Source: Microvirgula aerodenitrificans DSM 15089 (lineage in GTDB: Bacteria > Pseudomonadota > Gammaproteobacteria > Burkholderiales > Aquaspirillaceae). Taken from it: a stretch of 64,000 nt of DNA. A program made the position numbers and the translations under genes. Shown here piece by piece: positions 8,729 through 17,939 of the stretch. The notes under the pieces were generated by a model. The model was given only the letters and a program-made list of their open reading frames with translations, had not been told where the DNA came from and ran no database searches. Location: assembly GCF_000620105.1 (NCBI RefSeq), contig NZ_JHVK01000015.1:1-64000 (forward strand), written 5' to 3'. Numbering within the stretch: position 1 is the stretch's first letter; each line of letters starts with the position of its first letter.

Positions 8729-11140
8729 ATGATTTGCCGAATCATGACTGGCGTCATGGCCGCAGCCTGCCTGCCGGCGATCGCCAGCGCAGGCACAATG
8801 CAGAGTGCCTGCCTGGCCACTGCAGATTCAAATATCTGCATCACAGGAGAAAGTCCAACGCTGGATCTGGTATCCAATCCTGTTCTGGCCCGCCATTTCA
8901 AGGGAAAGGAAAAGGAAAAACGGCTGATTGTCAATGGTGATGCCAAAGTCTATCTGTATGGCCAGGGCCGATTCATGCAGCCATTGGCGGCCATCGACAG
9001 CAGTACATACGTCACGAAGCGGGATAGCCTGGCAAGGAAAGCGCTGTCCTTCTACATGGTGCCCCGCGCCTGCTTTTTTCAGCATGAACGGCAGCAGGGA
9101 CTCAGCCTTTGCAGCGAGCCGGGTGCAGATATGGCCATGCCGTCCAGTATGGACAGAAAAACATCCTCGATCCGTATCCCAAAGGGAATCCGGGTTTATG
9201 CATCGTATGACCGGATAGGTACGCGGGCGGAGCGCTGGTATGCATACGACGACAGCGATGTGGACATGGCAACCCTGGCCGCGAACGGGCAGCAGGACAG
9301 TATCCGGAAAATAAAAGTGGCCCGGACCCGCGTTGGCTGCGATCGCGGCTGCCCCATCGGGGTTTCGGACAGCTATGCACTCGATGCCATTTTTGGCGAC
9401 ATGTGGAATGGCCCGCTTTTTGACAGAAAAACATTCCAGTTCACCTTCAGGACCGGGCGAGGCTCCATGTTCGAGGTCTCGCTGGATGGCCATGGCGGCG
9501 TCAGTTTCGTGCTGCATGGCGGTGTGCTGTACATTTATCACGCAGGTGCGAATCGTGCACAATTTTCCTCGGTATCCATCGCCAGTGATGTCCGGTATCT
9601 GTCGCTTGCGATTGAACTGATTACCAATGAATATATTCGCTATCAGGTTATTGGGCTTGACCACAGCAAGAAAATGCTGGGTGTGTCGCCCATTTTTTCA
9701 AAATTCCCGAATTACGCACCGGTGGGCGGAGAGATAAAGAATGATCCGTTAAAAAGAAGCACCTTTACCATCAAATCAAGAAGTCAGGATGTGCAGATTG
9801 AAAATCTGACTTTTGCGGTAATGGTGAAACCGGAAAAGGACAAAAAACGCTCTGCTGCCGGCCTGGCCATGTGCTACCTCATGCCTGTTCTGGCTATTTA
9901 CAATTATGTGACCAGCGGGGTGTGCAATCAGCCGGATCGGCTGTATCGCTATCTGAAAGGCATGGTCATTCCCCGGAAAGCGCTGATGCTTCATGTGGCC
10001 GGCGATGCCGATGCGAAGCCGAGAGACACGTTCGCTCGGTATGGCATGCCGGCTTTCAGCAAAATCAACGAACTCCTGATGAACGGGCGCAATCAATTCC
10101 AGGCCTACGGCATAGCGCGGGCATGCAGACTGCCGATGGAAATCGTGCTGGTACCACGCGATGCGGACCGCGCGGTGAAACGCGGCACGGACCACCATTG
10201 CCTTGTCCGGACGCAAGATATCCTGAGTGCCTTCAACCGGGTGTTCGGTGATACCCGGGATGCCTCCCTGTTCAACAGGGTGATCGCCAACATCATCGAA
10301 ACCGGCTCTACCGGTCATGCGAGCAGTGAGCCGCAGGCAGAGCAGCATCTGGTCCGCCTGGTACTGGCATCAGCACGGCAGCAGGATGTGGATACCATAG
10401 GGACTGCCATCCTGGCTTATTCCAGCGCGGCCTCCCTGTACTATGCCTCGGCGCTTCAGGTCTTGAATCCGGAGGACGTGCCCGACCCGGGCGGGGAGGC
10501 GCCGGACATGGCCCCGTCAGATGCCGAGATGGTACATGCTCCGCTTGGCGAGTACCGGCTGGACCTCCAGCGCAGTGTGGCCAGGACGATCCCTCCGAGG
10601 CGGTGGCAGGGCAGGCACTGGGTTGCGACCGATCAGGATTTCACCACGACCGTGTTTCCGGCCTCGCAGGCAAGGCGCAACAACCCGGCCTTTGCTGCGC
10701 TCTATGTCGAACTGCAGTCCTGGGCTTCCCGGTTTGACGATAATGCCACCGTGGGGATGGCTTCCGTGCCATCACAGCTGCCTATCTCATTGCGACGCTG
10801 GGGGTATGCGTTGTCAACGACGTTTGTCCAGGAAGCCACGCAGGGCTTCAGGCTGGGATCCCATGTCGTGGCCGTCTATTTCCGTGGCCGCCTGGTCAGC
10901 ATGCTGCTTGGAGAAATCAGGGAAGGCGTTGGCGAGGTCATCTCGATCGTCTCCCACCCGCAAAGCGTGCTCAAGCCGTACACCGAAAGCAGCCTGCGTG
11001 GCGGTGGCAGCCGGGCGCTGGAGGCATTCATTGCGCTGTGCCGGGAACGCAATGTCAGAAGCATTGCCGCCCGCGCCGTCACGCCACCGTCAGCCACAAT
11101 GCATGCCCGGCTTGGTTTCCGGCTGGCAGATGAACTGTAG
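8729..11140 (+). CDS. Large exported protein with C-terminal GNAT-like domain, paralogue 1
   Basis: An 803-residue protein I cannot assign to a known family. It starts with a Sec-type signal peptide (about residues 1-22). Segments shared with the gene at 13569 are PRACF, VARTRVGCDRGCPIGVSDSY, FDRKTFQFTF, a hydrophobic stretch LAMCYLMPVLAIYNYV followed by SGVCNQP, and LMLHVAGD. Conserved paired cysteines suggest disulfides in an oxidising compartment. The last about 90 residues look like a GNAT acetyltransferase: RGGGSRALEAFIALC as the acyl-CoA loop, then TPPSATMHARLGF as the closing motif. Codon use is less GC-rich than its paralogue. An exported acetyl-CoA-dependent domain is odd, because acetyl-CoA is cytosolic; delivery into another cell is one explanation. 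Function unknown. Confidence 0.8.
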   Translation: MICRIMTGVMAAACLPAIASAGTMQSACLATADSNICITGESPTLDLVSNPVLARHFKGKEKEKRLIVNGDAKVYLYGQGRFMQPLAAIDSSTYVTKRDSLARKALSFYMVPRACFFQHERQQGLSLCSEPGADMAMPSSMDRKTSSIRIPKGIRVYASYDRIGTRAERWYAYDDSDVDMATLAANGQQDSIRKIKVARTRVGCDRGCPIGVSDSYALDAIFGDMWNGPLFDRKTFQFTFRTGRGSMFEVSLDGHGGVSFVLHGGVLYIYHAGANRAQFSSVSIASDVRYLSLAIELITNEYIRYQVIGLDHSKKMLGVSPIFSKFPNYAPVGGEIKNDPLKRSTFTIKSRSQDVQIENLTFAVMVKPEKDKKRSAAGLAMCYLMPVLAIYNYVTSGVCNQPDRLYRYLKGMVIPRKALMLHVAGDADAKPRDTFARYGMPAFSKINELLMNGRNQFQAYGIARACRLPMEIVLVPRDADRAVKRGTDHHCLVRTQDILSAFNRVFGDTRDASLFNRVIANIIETGSTGHASSEPQAEQHLVRLVLASARQQDVDTIGTAILAYSSAASLYYASALQVLNPEDVPDPGGEAPDMAPSDAEMVHAPLGEYRLDLQRSVARTIPPRRWQGRHWVATDQDFTTTVFPASQARRNNPAFAALYVELQSWASRFDDNATVGMASVPSQLPISLRRWGYALSTTFVQEATQGFRLGSHVVAVYFRGRLVSMLLGEIREGVGEVISIVSHPQSVLKPYTESSLRGGGSRALEAFIALCRERNVRSIAARAVTPPSATMHARLGFRLADEL

Positions 11141-11145
11141 GCGGC

Positions 11146-13305
11146 TTATTTCAACACCTGCAGCGGGCGCGTCAGCTGGTCCTTCAGGACCTGCTGCTTT
11201 TCTGCATCGGTTTTCTTGTCCTTGACCAGGGCATTGAAGTCCAGCGCGTAGGTCGGGGCGGGCAGGGCACCGGTGATCTTGATCGGTACATTCAGTCCCT
11301 TGAGTTTCGGGAACTCTACCGGATTGGCGCGCACATTGAATGCATAGTCGACGATGTTCTGGCTCAGATCGAGCTTGCCCTGGCCATTGAGGTCGATCAG
11401 CGGTGAGGCCAGCTTCAGGTCATGGTTGCGACCGACGCCCTTGTCGAAGGCAAAGCTTGCCGACAGCCGCTGGAACGGCGTCTTCTGCTTCAGGTCGCTG
11501 GCGATGGTCTGCGTACCCCATTGCGACAGCTCGGCCGGCAGGTTCTTCAGCGCTTCGACCAGATTGATGCCGGTCAGCGCACCCTCGGACAGGCTGACCG
11601 ACAGTGTGCCGCCCAGCGTGCTGCGCAGCTCGTCGAACGTGCGTCCGCTGGCCGTCAGGTCGGCGGCACCGTTGCCGCGCCCTTCGATGCGGCTGAAGTC
11701 GAACAGGTCCTTCAGCAGAGGATGCACATTCATGTGCGACAGCTTCTGGTCGATGTGCAGCGACGGCGTGGGGTCGTTGCTGATGCTCAGCGTACCGGCC
11801 AGCACCCCCTGGTAGATCTGGGCGGTAAAGCGGTTGATGTCGACGCCGGTGCTGCTCGCCCTGACATCCATGTCGACCTGCTGCACCGAGAAACGGCCGA
11901 CGTCGAACTGGCCGATGGCGACCCGGCCGTTCAGATCGACATCGGACAGCCAGTCGAGGTTGATCTTCTGGCTGGAACGCAGCAGCGGGGCCAGCGGCCC
12001 GTCCTGCGCCGGCAGGTAGCGGTTCAGGTCGAGCCGGGCCAGCGTCAGCGAGACGTCGTGATGCGGCCTGGTAAAGCTCTTCTGGCGGATGTCCAGATCG
12101 AGCCGGGCCCCGTCGAACAGACCGCTGAGGCGGGACTGCAGCGTTTCCGCCTGCAGGTCGGCGTCAATCTGGCCGGTCAGCTCGGTGCGGATCACGCCGC
12201 GCGGCAGGTAGGGCGTGCTCAGCGCGGCGCGCACACCGGCCGGTTGCAGCCGGAGCGACGACAGACCGTCCATCACGGCCGGTGCCGAATACTCGACCTT
12301 CAGCCGGTTCTTGCCGTTTTCCCACTGGAAGTTGCCGGCAATATTCTGCGCCTGGCTCCGGCCGTTGGCCGAGCGGACATTGCTGGCCTGGCCGTCCAGC
12401 AGATAGTGGGTTTCCTGGTCGCCCAGGTTCAGCGCAAAGCGCACCGACGGCGCAAAGATGCCGTCGGCGGACAGGTCCAGTTTCGGCGCGCGGATGACGG
12501 CGGTGGCGGCGGGTTTGGCGGTTTCCAGCTTGAGTTCCAGCTGGCTGGCCTCAAGCAGTCCCCTTGCCTGGTTCAGCATCAGGCTGCCGGTCAGCTGTGC
12601 CGACAGCACCTGCATGCGGGGCAGGTGGGTTCTGGCATCGAGCGCGAAACCGTCGACGCGGACCTGGTCGTCGGCGATCGAGACCGGCAGCTTGCCATGC
12701 AGATCGAACTGGCGGCCGTCCCAGGCCAGTTGCGTCGACACCTCGATCTCGCCGCTGTCTTCCATATTGCCTGCATCAAGACGCAGGGCGGTCAGCCGGC
12801 CCTTGCGTCCGGAAATCTCGTCGCGCCAGCTGATGTCGCCATCGGCAATGGACAGATCGTCCAGCTTGACGTGCACGCGTTCGTTCTGCTGCCGGGCATC
12901 GAACAGGTCGGCAATGTTCATCGTGCCGTCCGGGCGCCGGATGACGGTCGCATCGACGCCGAGCAGGCGCACCTGCCTGACCAGATAGTGCTTTTGCAGC
13001 AAGGGCAGCCAGGCGAAGCGCAGCTCGATCCGGCGCATGGCGGCAAAATCGCTGTGGCCGTCCGCCTCGCTCAGCGACACATTGTCGACCGCGATCCCGG
13101 GACGCGGCCAGAACAGCGGGGAAACCGGGCCGCTGACCTTCAGCGTGCGGCCCTGGGCGGCAAAGGCGTGTTCAAGCTCGCGGCGAGCGGCATCGCTGTC
13201 GAATTGCCACAGCAGCAGCAGGAAAACCGCCAGGCCGGCGATAACAGTTGTCAGCAGCGCATAAACCGCGGTTTTCAGCCAGAAGCGACCAGAGTTGAAA
13301 TTCAT
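11146..13305 (-). CDS. AsmA-family inner-membrane-anchored protein
   Basis: A 719-residue protein with one N-terminal membrane span (about residues 8-33) followed by a long periplasmic beta-rich region. This is the bridge-like lipid-transfer architecture of the AsmA/TamB group, which affects phospholipid and outer-membrane homeostasis. The C-terminal region around GGTLSVSLSEGALTGINLVE is the conserved AsmA_2-type block. I start at the ATG at 13305, where the sequence leads straight into the membrane span; an ATG at 13317 is also in frame. It is convergent with the 8729 gene (5-bp gap) and divergent from the 13569 paralogue, so it sits between the two. Confidence 0.88.
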   Translation of the reverse strand: MNFNSGRFWLKTAVYALLTTVIAGLAVFLLLLWQFDSDAARRELEHAFAAQGRTLKVSGPVSPLFWPRPGIAVDNVSLSEADGHSDFAAMRRIELRFAWLPLLQKHYLVRQVRLLGVDATVIRRPDGTMNIADLFDARQQNERVHVKLDDLSIADGDISWRDEISGRKGRLTALRLDAGNMEDSGEIEVSTQLAWDGRQFDLHGKLPVSIADDQVRVDGFALDARTHLPRMQVLSAQLTGSLMLNQARGLLEASQLELKLETAKPAATAVIRAPKLDLSADGIFAPSVRFALNLGDQETHYLLDGQASNVRSANGRSQAQNIAGNFQWENGKNRLKVEYSAPAVMDGLSSLRLQPAGVRAALSTPYLPRGVIRTELTGQIDADLQAETLQSRLSGLFDGARLDLDIRQKSFTRPHHDVSLTLARLDLNRYLPAQDGPLAPLLRSSQKINLDWLSDVDLNGRVAIGQFDVGRFSVQQVDMDVRASSTGVDINRFTAQIYQGVLAGTLSISNDPTPSLHIDQKLSHMNVHPLLKDLFDFSRIEGRGNGAADLTASGRTFDELRSTLGGTLSVSLSEGALTGINLVEALKNLPAELSQWGTQTIASDLKQKTPFQRLSASFAFDKGVGRNHDLKLASPLIDLNGQGKLDLSQNIVDYAFNVRANPVEFPKLKGLNVPIKITGALPAPTYALDFNALVKDKKTDAEKQQVLKDQLTRPLQVLK

Positions 13306-13568
13306 CAGGTGTCGCAATTGCGGTCAGTGTGGGTCAGTGGGAAATCCGGTCCGGTCCCGATGGGCGCTGGGCCGTGAAGAGTCGGCGCGCCAGGGCAGCC
13401 AACGGCAAGCCGCGATTCTAACAGATCCGGGCCTGCCCATGCATGCCGGGCAGCCCGGGCAGGCCACCGAAACCACAGGAACGCGCGGGATGGCACGCGA
13501 ATTTGTCCTGCCGGCGCGCTTGCCATAGCGTCATGCCATCGAGGTGAAAACCGTGATGGAGGCTGGGC

Positions 13569-15947
13569 ATGCGGCATTTTCTGGCTGAATGGAAAACCAT
13601 TATTGCATTGATCATGGTGGCCCCCGGCGCCGGCGCCGGCGAGCCGTTTGCCTGCCTGCTGGGCGCCAGTGCCGGTCGCTGCGTGACGGAGGAGGACCCA
13701 CTGTTCGACCTGGAGGCGGCACGGGGCCGGCGGCAATGGACTGCCGGCGTGGTCAACCACCTCCACGTCGGCGGGAATGCCAAACTGTACCTGTCGCCGA
13801 ACCGGCTGTACCAGCCGCCATACCGGATCCTGACCCGCAATGGCGAACTGGCTGTGTCGGGCAGGGTCGCTTCCGCCTTTCTGGTACCGCAAGCCTGCTT
13901 CTACGCACAGCCGAAGTCGGTCGGGCCGGCACAGTGTCGCGAGCCCGGCAGTCCGCTGGCGCTGACGGCGGGGTCCGGCGGGAAGATCGCCTCGGTCAGC
14001 ATTCCCCAGGGACTGAGGGTCTACGCATCCGGCCGCGATCCGGCACGCGGCAGCATCGTCTTCAACCCGCCGGGGGCGGATCTGGCCGTGCCGGCACGGC
14101 CTGGCCTGCGCCAGTTCGACGTGGCCCGGACAAGGATCGGCTGCCATCGCGAGTGCCCGCTCGGCGAAACCGACAGCTATGCGATAGATGCCATTTACGG
14201 CGAACTCTGGAACCACGCGTTCTTCGACATCAAGACCTTTCAGTTCACGTTCAGCATCCGCCGCCCGACATCCTGGATGGAAATCACCCATGCCGGGCGC
14301 TTCCCGCTCCGTTTCAGCCTTGATCGCGGGCGACTCGGCCGGGGCCACGGCTCGCTCTCGCCCCCCGTCGGCCAGCCGCACGCACTCGATCCGGCAACCC
14401 GCTTCCTGACCCTGGCTTTCGAGCGCGAAGGGGAACGGGCCCTGCGCTATCAGGTCCTGGAACTCGGCGCGAACCGGCAGCTGCTGCGTGCCTCGCCACT
14501 GGCCGAGCTGTTCAACGGCACAAAGCCGGACGGGGTCGTGCCAGAAACCTTCACCATCCTGTCGCACAGCCCTGACGTCCGGCTGGCGAGCCTGTCATTC
14601 GCCGTGGGAACCGGGCCGAAAAGGGCCTACCGTTCCTATGGCCTGGCGCTGTGCTATGCCAATCCGCTGCTGGCCATCTTCAACTACGTGGTGCAGGGGA
14701 AGTGCAACCAGCCCGAAGCGATCCATCGCTATATAAAGGGTGACATGCCGCCGCGCAACGCCATGCTGCTGCACGTCGCCGGCGACCTCTCGCCGCTCGG
14801 CCGCAGCAACCACGTGCAGCCGGTCATCCCCCCGCTGACCCGGGTCCGGGAACTCTTCACCGACCGGCAGGACCCCTTCCTGCTGTACGGTACGTCGCGC
14901 GCGTGCGGAATCACGGTGGAGCGCATCCTGATGCCGAGGCGCTTCATGCGGCGCGGCCTCGACGGCGATCCTGCCGCGTGCGCGTACTGGACGCTGGACA
15001 TCCTGACCGTATTTCATCGCCTCTACGGAGCCCGGTGGGATGTGGCGTTCTTCAATGGCGTGATCGATCGCATCATCCGGCATGGCACGGTGGAACAACA
15101 CACCGGCATGAATCCGGCCGAGATTGCCCGCTTGATCGAGCGGGTGCAGAACCTGTACGCCACCCAGCGCGAACGGCTGGCCCAGATCAGACATGCTCAT
15201 GACGTGGCGGCATCACTGTTCTATTCGTCCTCGTACGGAAGGCTGATTCCTGACGACTTCCCCTCCGGGAATGTGACTGACCAGTTCCAGCCGATCGTGG
15301 TTACGCCGGACACCCCTGCCGCCATTGGCCGCTATGAACTTGATGTAACCCGTTTCACCCCCCTGCCTGATTCTCCCCGGCTGTGGCGACAAGGCAACTG
15401 GGTCGAAGCGCCGGCCGATTTCCGCGTGGCGGTTTTCGACCAAAGCAGGCTGCAGGATCCGGCCTATCGCGAAGTGACTTCGACGCTGGAAGGGTGGCTG
15501 GCGGCCTATGGCGCCGCAGGCAGCGCCCTCAGCGACGATTCGGACAGCGAGGAAGAAGGGGCGGCGGGGCGCCCCCCGGGGATGGCGACCTCTCGGCTGG
15601 CGCACTGGGGCAGCTCGCTGACGTCTAACCTGTTGCTGGAAATGAGGCCGCCCCTTGCCCCGGGCAGGGTGCTGGTGGCGGTGTACTACCAGGACCGCCT
15701 GGCATCACTCGTGCAGGGGACGCTGAACGGCGGGCAGGCCACGGTCGAATACGTGTTGTCCCGGCCAGACAGCGTATTGCCGCCTTATACGGCATACAGT
15801 GTGCGCGGTGCCGGCCGGCGGGCGCTGACCGAATTCATCCGCTTGTGCATGGCCAGAGGGGTCCGGACCCTCGCCGCCCACGCCGTCACGCCGCCATCCG
15901 CCAGCCTGCATGCGGGACTGGGCTTCCGCCTGCTGGACGATCTGTGA
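13569..15947 (+). CDS. Large exported protein with C-terminal GNAT-like domain, paralogue 2
   Basis: A 792-residue paralogue of the protein at 8729. It has a signal peptide (about residues 1-23), preceded by GGAGG before the ATG. The same landmarks occur in the same order: paired cysteines, PQACF, VARTRIGCHRECPLGETDSY, FDIKTFQFTF, ALCYANPLLAIFNYV then GKCNQP, LLHVAGD, and a C-terminal GNAT-like end with RGAGRRALTEFIRLC and TPPSASLHAGLGF. An acidic, low-complexity insert (DDSDSEEEGAAG, about residues 657-668) just before the GNAT-like part is absent from paralogue 1. The DNA is much more GC-rich than paralogue 1, which argues for an old duplication or separate arrival. Function unknown. Confidence 0.8.
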   Translation: MRHFLAEWKTIIALIMVAPGAGAGEPFACLLGASAGRCVTEEDPLFDLEAARGRRQWTAGVVNHLHVGGNAKLYLSPNRLYQPPYRILTRNGELAVSGRVASAFLVPQACFYAQPKSVGPAQCREPGSPLALTAGSGGKIASVSIPQGLRVYASGRDPARGSIVFNPPGADLAVPARPGLRQFDVARTRIGCHRECPLGETDSYAIDAIYGELWNHAFFDIKTFQFTFSIRRPTSWMEITHAGRFPLRFSLDRGRLGRGHGSLSPPVGQPHALDPATRFLTLAFEREGERALRYQVLELGANRQLLRASPLAELFNGTKPDGVVPETFTILSHSPDVRLASLSFAVGTGPKRAYRSYGLALCYANPLLAIFNYVVQGKCNQPEAIHRYIKGDMPPRNAMLLHVAGDLSPLGRSNHVQPVIPPLTRVRELFTDRQDPFLLYGTSRACGITVERILMPRRFMRRGLDGDPAACAYWTLDILTVFHRLYGARWDVAFFNGVIDRIIRHGTVEQHTGMNPAEIARLIERVQNLYATQRERLAQIRHAHDVAASLFYSSSYGRLIPDDFPSGNVTDQFQPIVVTPDTPAAIGRYELDVTRFTPLPDSPRLWRQGNWVEAPADFRVAVFDQSRLQDPAYREVTSTLEGWLAAYGAAGSALSDDSDSEEEGAAGRPPGMATSRLAHWGSSLTSNLLLEMRPPLAPGRVLVAVYYQDRLASLVQGTLNGGQATVEYVLSRPDSVLPPYTAYSVRGAGRRALTEFIRLCMARGVRTLAAHAVTPPSASLHAGLGFRLLDDL

Positions 15948-16049
15948 GTATTCCCGCACAGCGCGGACCCGTTGCGATAAAAAAACCACACGATGAAGTT
16001 GTTTGCGGTTTGTGATTTGCCTGCGCCGTATTGATGATATTAAGGTGGT

Positions 16050-16068
16050 CGTGTGAGTTAATCACACG
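16050..16068. promoter_or_regulatory. Inverted repeat upstream of porin
   Basis: CGTGTGA-GTTAA-TCACACG is a perfect 7-bp inverted repeat with a 5-bp spacer about 100 bp before the porin start, in an AT-rich stretch. It contains TGTGA/TCACA half-sites like those of CRP/FNR-type regulators, but with a spacer one base shorter than the CRP consensus. Operator role is inferred. Confidence 0.45.
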
Positions 16069-16168
16069 GCGGGTCGATATTGGTTATGGTCTCTGCATGG
16101 AGGCAATGTTGCTGTGCGCGGGAAATTAATTCCTGTCTCTCCCTCAATCAAATTATGAGCTATTTGCT

Positions 16169-17329
16169 ATGAAAAAATGCACATTACTGGCGCTGACACT
16201 GCTGCCTGCGGCTGCAATGGCCGATGCAACGCTGTATGGAAAACTGGCGGTCGGAGTCGAGTACGGGAAGGCTGCCGACTATTCCTTTCAGACAGACCCG
16301 AAAGCAACCAGTGACGAACTGTTTTATGAACAATACAAGGCCGGCATGCTGGTAGGGGATAATGGTTCCTTTATCGGCTTCAAGGGCAACGAGAGTCTGG
16401 GCAATGGCCTGAAGGCGATCTGGCAGGTCGAGCAGAAACTGCGGCTGGATGGCAGTGCTGATGGTGACGGAGCGAAGTGGGCGACCCGCAACAGCTTTGT
16501 CGGCCTGTCCGGTGGCTTCGGCACGCTGCGGCTTGGCAATCTCGGCACCTACCTGAAGGACGACATGCAGAAAGTCGACCCCTGGGCCTATGGTGACGGG
16601 GTCAACGGCCTGTCCATCCTGTCGACCAACTGGCTGGACGACTATGTCCGCAATGCCATCCGTTATGACAGCCCGGAACTGGCGGGTTTCAAACTGACTG
16701 CACTGTACGGGGTCGACGAGGTTCGTCACTATGCAGCAGCGGGAACGCGGCGCACGAACCAGAGCACAAGCAGTCTGGGGCTGGGTTTTGAGCACAAGGG
16801 ATTTTTCATTGATGCGGGTTATGTGAAATTTGGCAGTGCCAATCTGGAACCTTCCCTGGAAAGTGTGGGCATGGCGGGAAGCGGGAAAAAATCCAGCCAT
16901 TACTGGCGACTGGAGACCGGCTACGATAACGGAAAATTGGCACTGGCATTAGCTTACGGGCAAAATAAAATATACAACCCCAGTCAAAATCTGATGAAAA
17001 AATTCAGGGATCCTCAGGAAAGAGATGGAGTGTTTGACCCTGAAAATTCGCTCAGCACTACTGAAGCTGCAATAACGGTTGCTTATACTTTTGGTGCGTT
17101 TACGCCACGAATTTCATATGCCAGAATCTGGGGTATACGTGATGAAATGCCTAATGAAGAAACAAAGGAAGCCTCGATAGATGAAAAAATTGCCCAGTAT
17201 GTGGTTGGTCTTGATTATGCGTTAACGAAACGTACGCTGGCCCATGTGTCCTATGGGCTGGTGACCAGTGCCATGGAAAAGGCGTCGACGGAACAGACCC
17301 TCGGTTTCGGTCTGACACATTCATTCTGA
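16169..17329 (+). CDS. General outer-membrane porin (Gram-negative porin family)
   Basis: A 386-residue trimeric-type beta-barrel porin of the Neisseria/Bordetella family (porin_4), allowing passive diffusion of small solutes. It has a signal peptide of about 18 residues ending AMADA. The barrel opening is TLYGKLAVGVEYG, the family loop GLSGGFGTLRLGNLGTYLKD is near residue 112, and the protein ends in an aromatic residue (THSF) as required for BAM-mediated insertion. An inverted repeat upstream and the adjacent two-component genes suggest regulation. The second half (from about 16900) is more AT-rich, typical of variable surface loops. Confidence 0.92.
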   Translation: MKKCTLLALTLLPAAAMADATLYGKLAVGVEYGKAADYSFQTDPKATSDELFYEQYKAGMLVGDNGSFIGFKGNESLGNGLKAIWQVEQKLRLDGSADGDGAKWATRNSFVGLSGGFGTLRLGNLGTYLKDDMQKVDPWAYGDGVNGLSILSTNWLDDYVRNAIRYDSPELAGFKLTALYGVDEVRHYAAAGTRRTNQSTSSLGLGFEHKGFFIDAGYVKFGSANLEPSLESVGMAGSGKKSSHYWRLETGYDNGKLALALAYGQNKIYNPSQNLMKKFRDPQERDGVFDPENSLSTTEAAITVAYTFGAFTPRISYARIWGIRDEMPNEETKEASIDEKIAQYVVGLDYALTKRTLAHVSYGLVTSAMEKASTEQTLGFGLTHSF

Positions 17330-17330
17330 A

Positions 17331-17939
17331 TCAGGGTGCGCTTCCGTCCTCCAGCCGCAGCAGCGCGGCGGCGAGTTCCGCCGCCGACGCTGCGCCCATC
17401 TTGTCCAGCGCATTCTGGCGATGGACCTGCACCGTGCGCTCGCTGATGTCCAGTCGCTGGGCGATGCGCTTGTTCGGCATGCCGGCGGCGACCTGTTCCG
17501 CCACCATGCGTTCGCGCGCCGTCAGCGTTGCATACTTGTCGCGCAGCGACAGCATGCGCATGGCCGCCGGCACCTTGTGCAAGGCGCGCTCCAGCGCATC
17601 AAGCAGGGCCTGGTCGCGGAACGGCTTTTCGATAAAGTCGACTGCGCCGGCGCGCATCGCCTCCACGGCCATCGGGATGTCGCCATGACCGGTCATGAAC
17701 ACGATCGGCAACTGGTGGCCATCACGCCGCAGGCGGCGCTGCAGCTCAAGCCCGCTGATACCCGGCATGCGGACATCGAGCAGCAGGCAGGCGGGACGCT
17801 GCGGTTGCCAGCCGGCGAGAAAGGCCTCGCTACTGTCGAAGGCTTCCCTTTTCCAGCCGACCGAGTCGAGCAGATAGGCCAGCGAGCGGCGCAGGCCGGC
17901 GTCATCATCGACGATATAGATCAGGGTATCGGTATTCAT
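17331..17939 (-). CDS. FixJ/NarL-type response regulator (TtrR-like)
   Basis: A 202-residue response regulator. The receiver domain (residues 1-120) has the acidic pocket DDD near residue 11, the phospho-acceptor Asp in LLLDVRMPG near residue 55 and the conserved Lys in EKPF near residue 105. The C-terminal LuxR-type helix-turn-helix spans about residues 138-195 (LTARERMVAEQVAAGMPNKR). Its ATG overlaps the kinase stop by 4 bases, so the pair is translationally coupled. The pairing with a PhnD-type sensor resembles TtrSR, but no tetrathionate reductase genes are in the window, so the target is unknown. Confidence 0.92.
   Translation of the reverse strand: MNTDTLIYIVDDDAGLRRSLAYLLDSVGWKREAFDSSEAFLAGWQPQRPACLLLDVRMPGISGLELQRRLRRDGHQLPIVFMTGHGDIPMAVEAMRAGAVDFIEKPFRDQALLDALERALHKVPAAMRMLSLRDKYATLTARERMVAEQVAAGMPNKRIAQRLDISERTVQVHRQNALDKMGAASAAELAAALLRLEDGSAP

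Noticed and set aside
11422-13377. 651-codon plus-strand open frame over the AsmA gene
   Set aside because: Antisense shadow; no ribosome site or family features.
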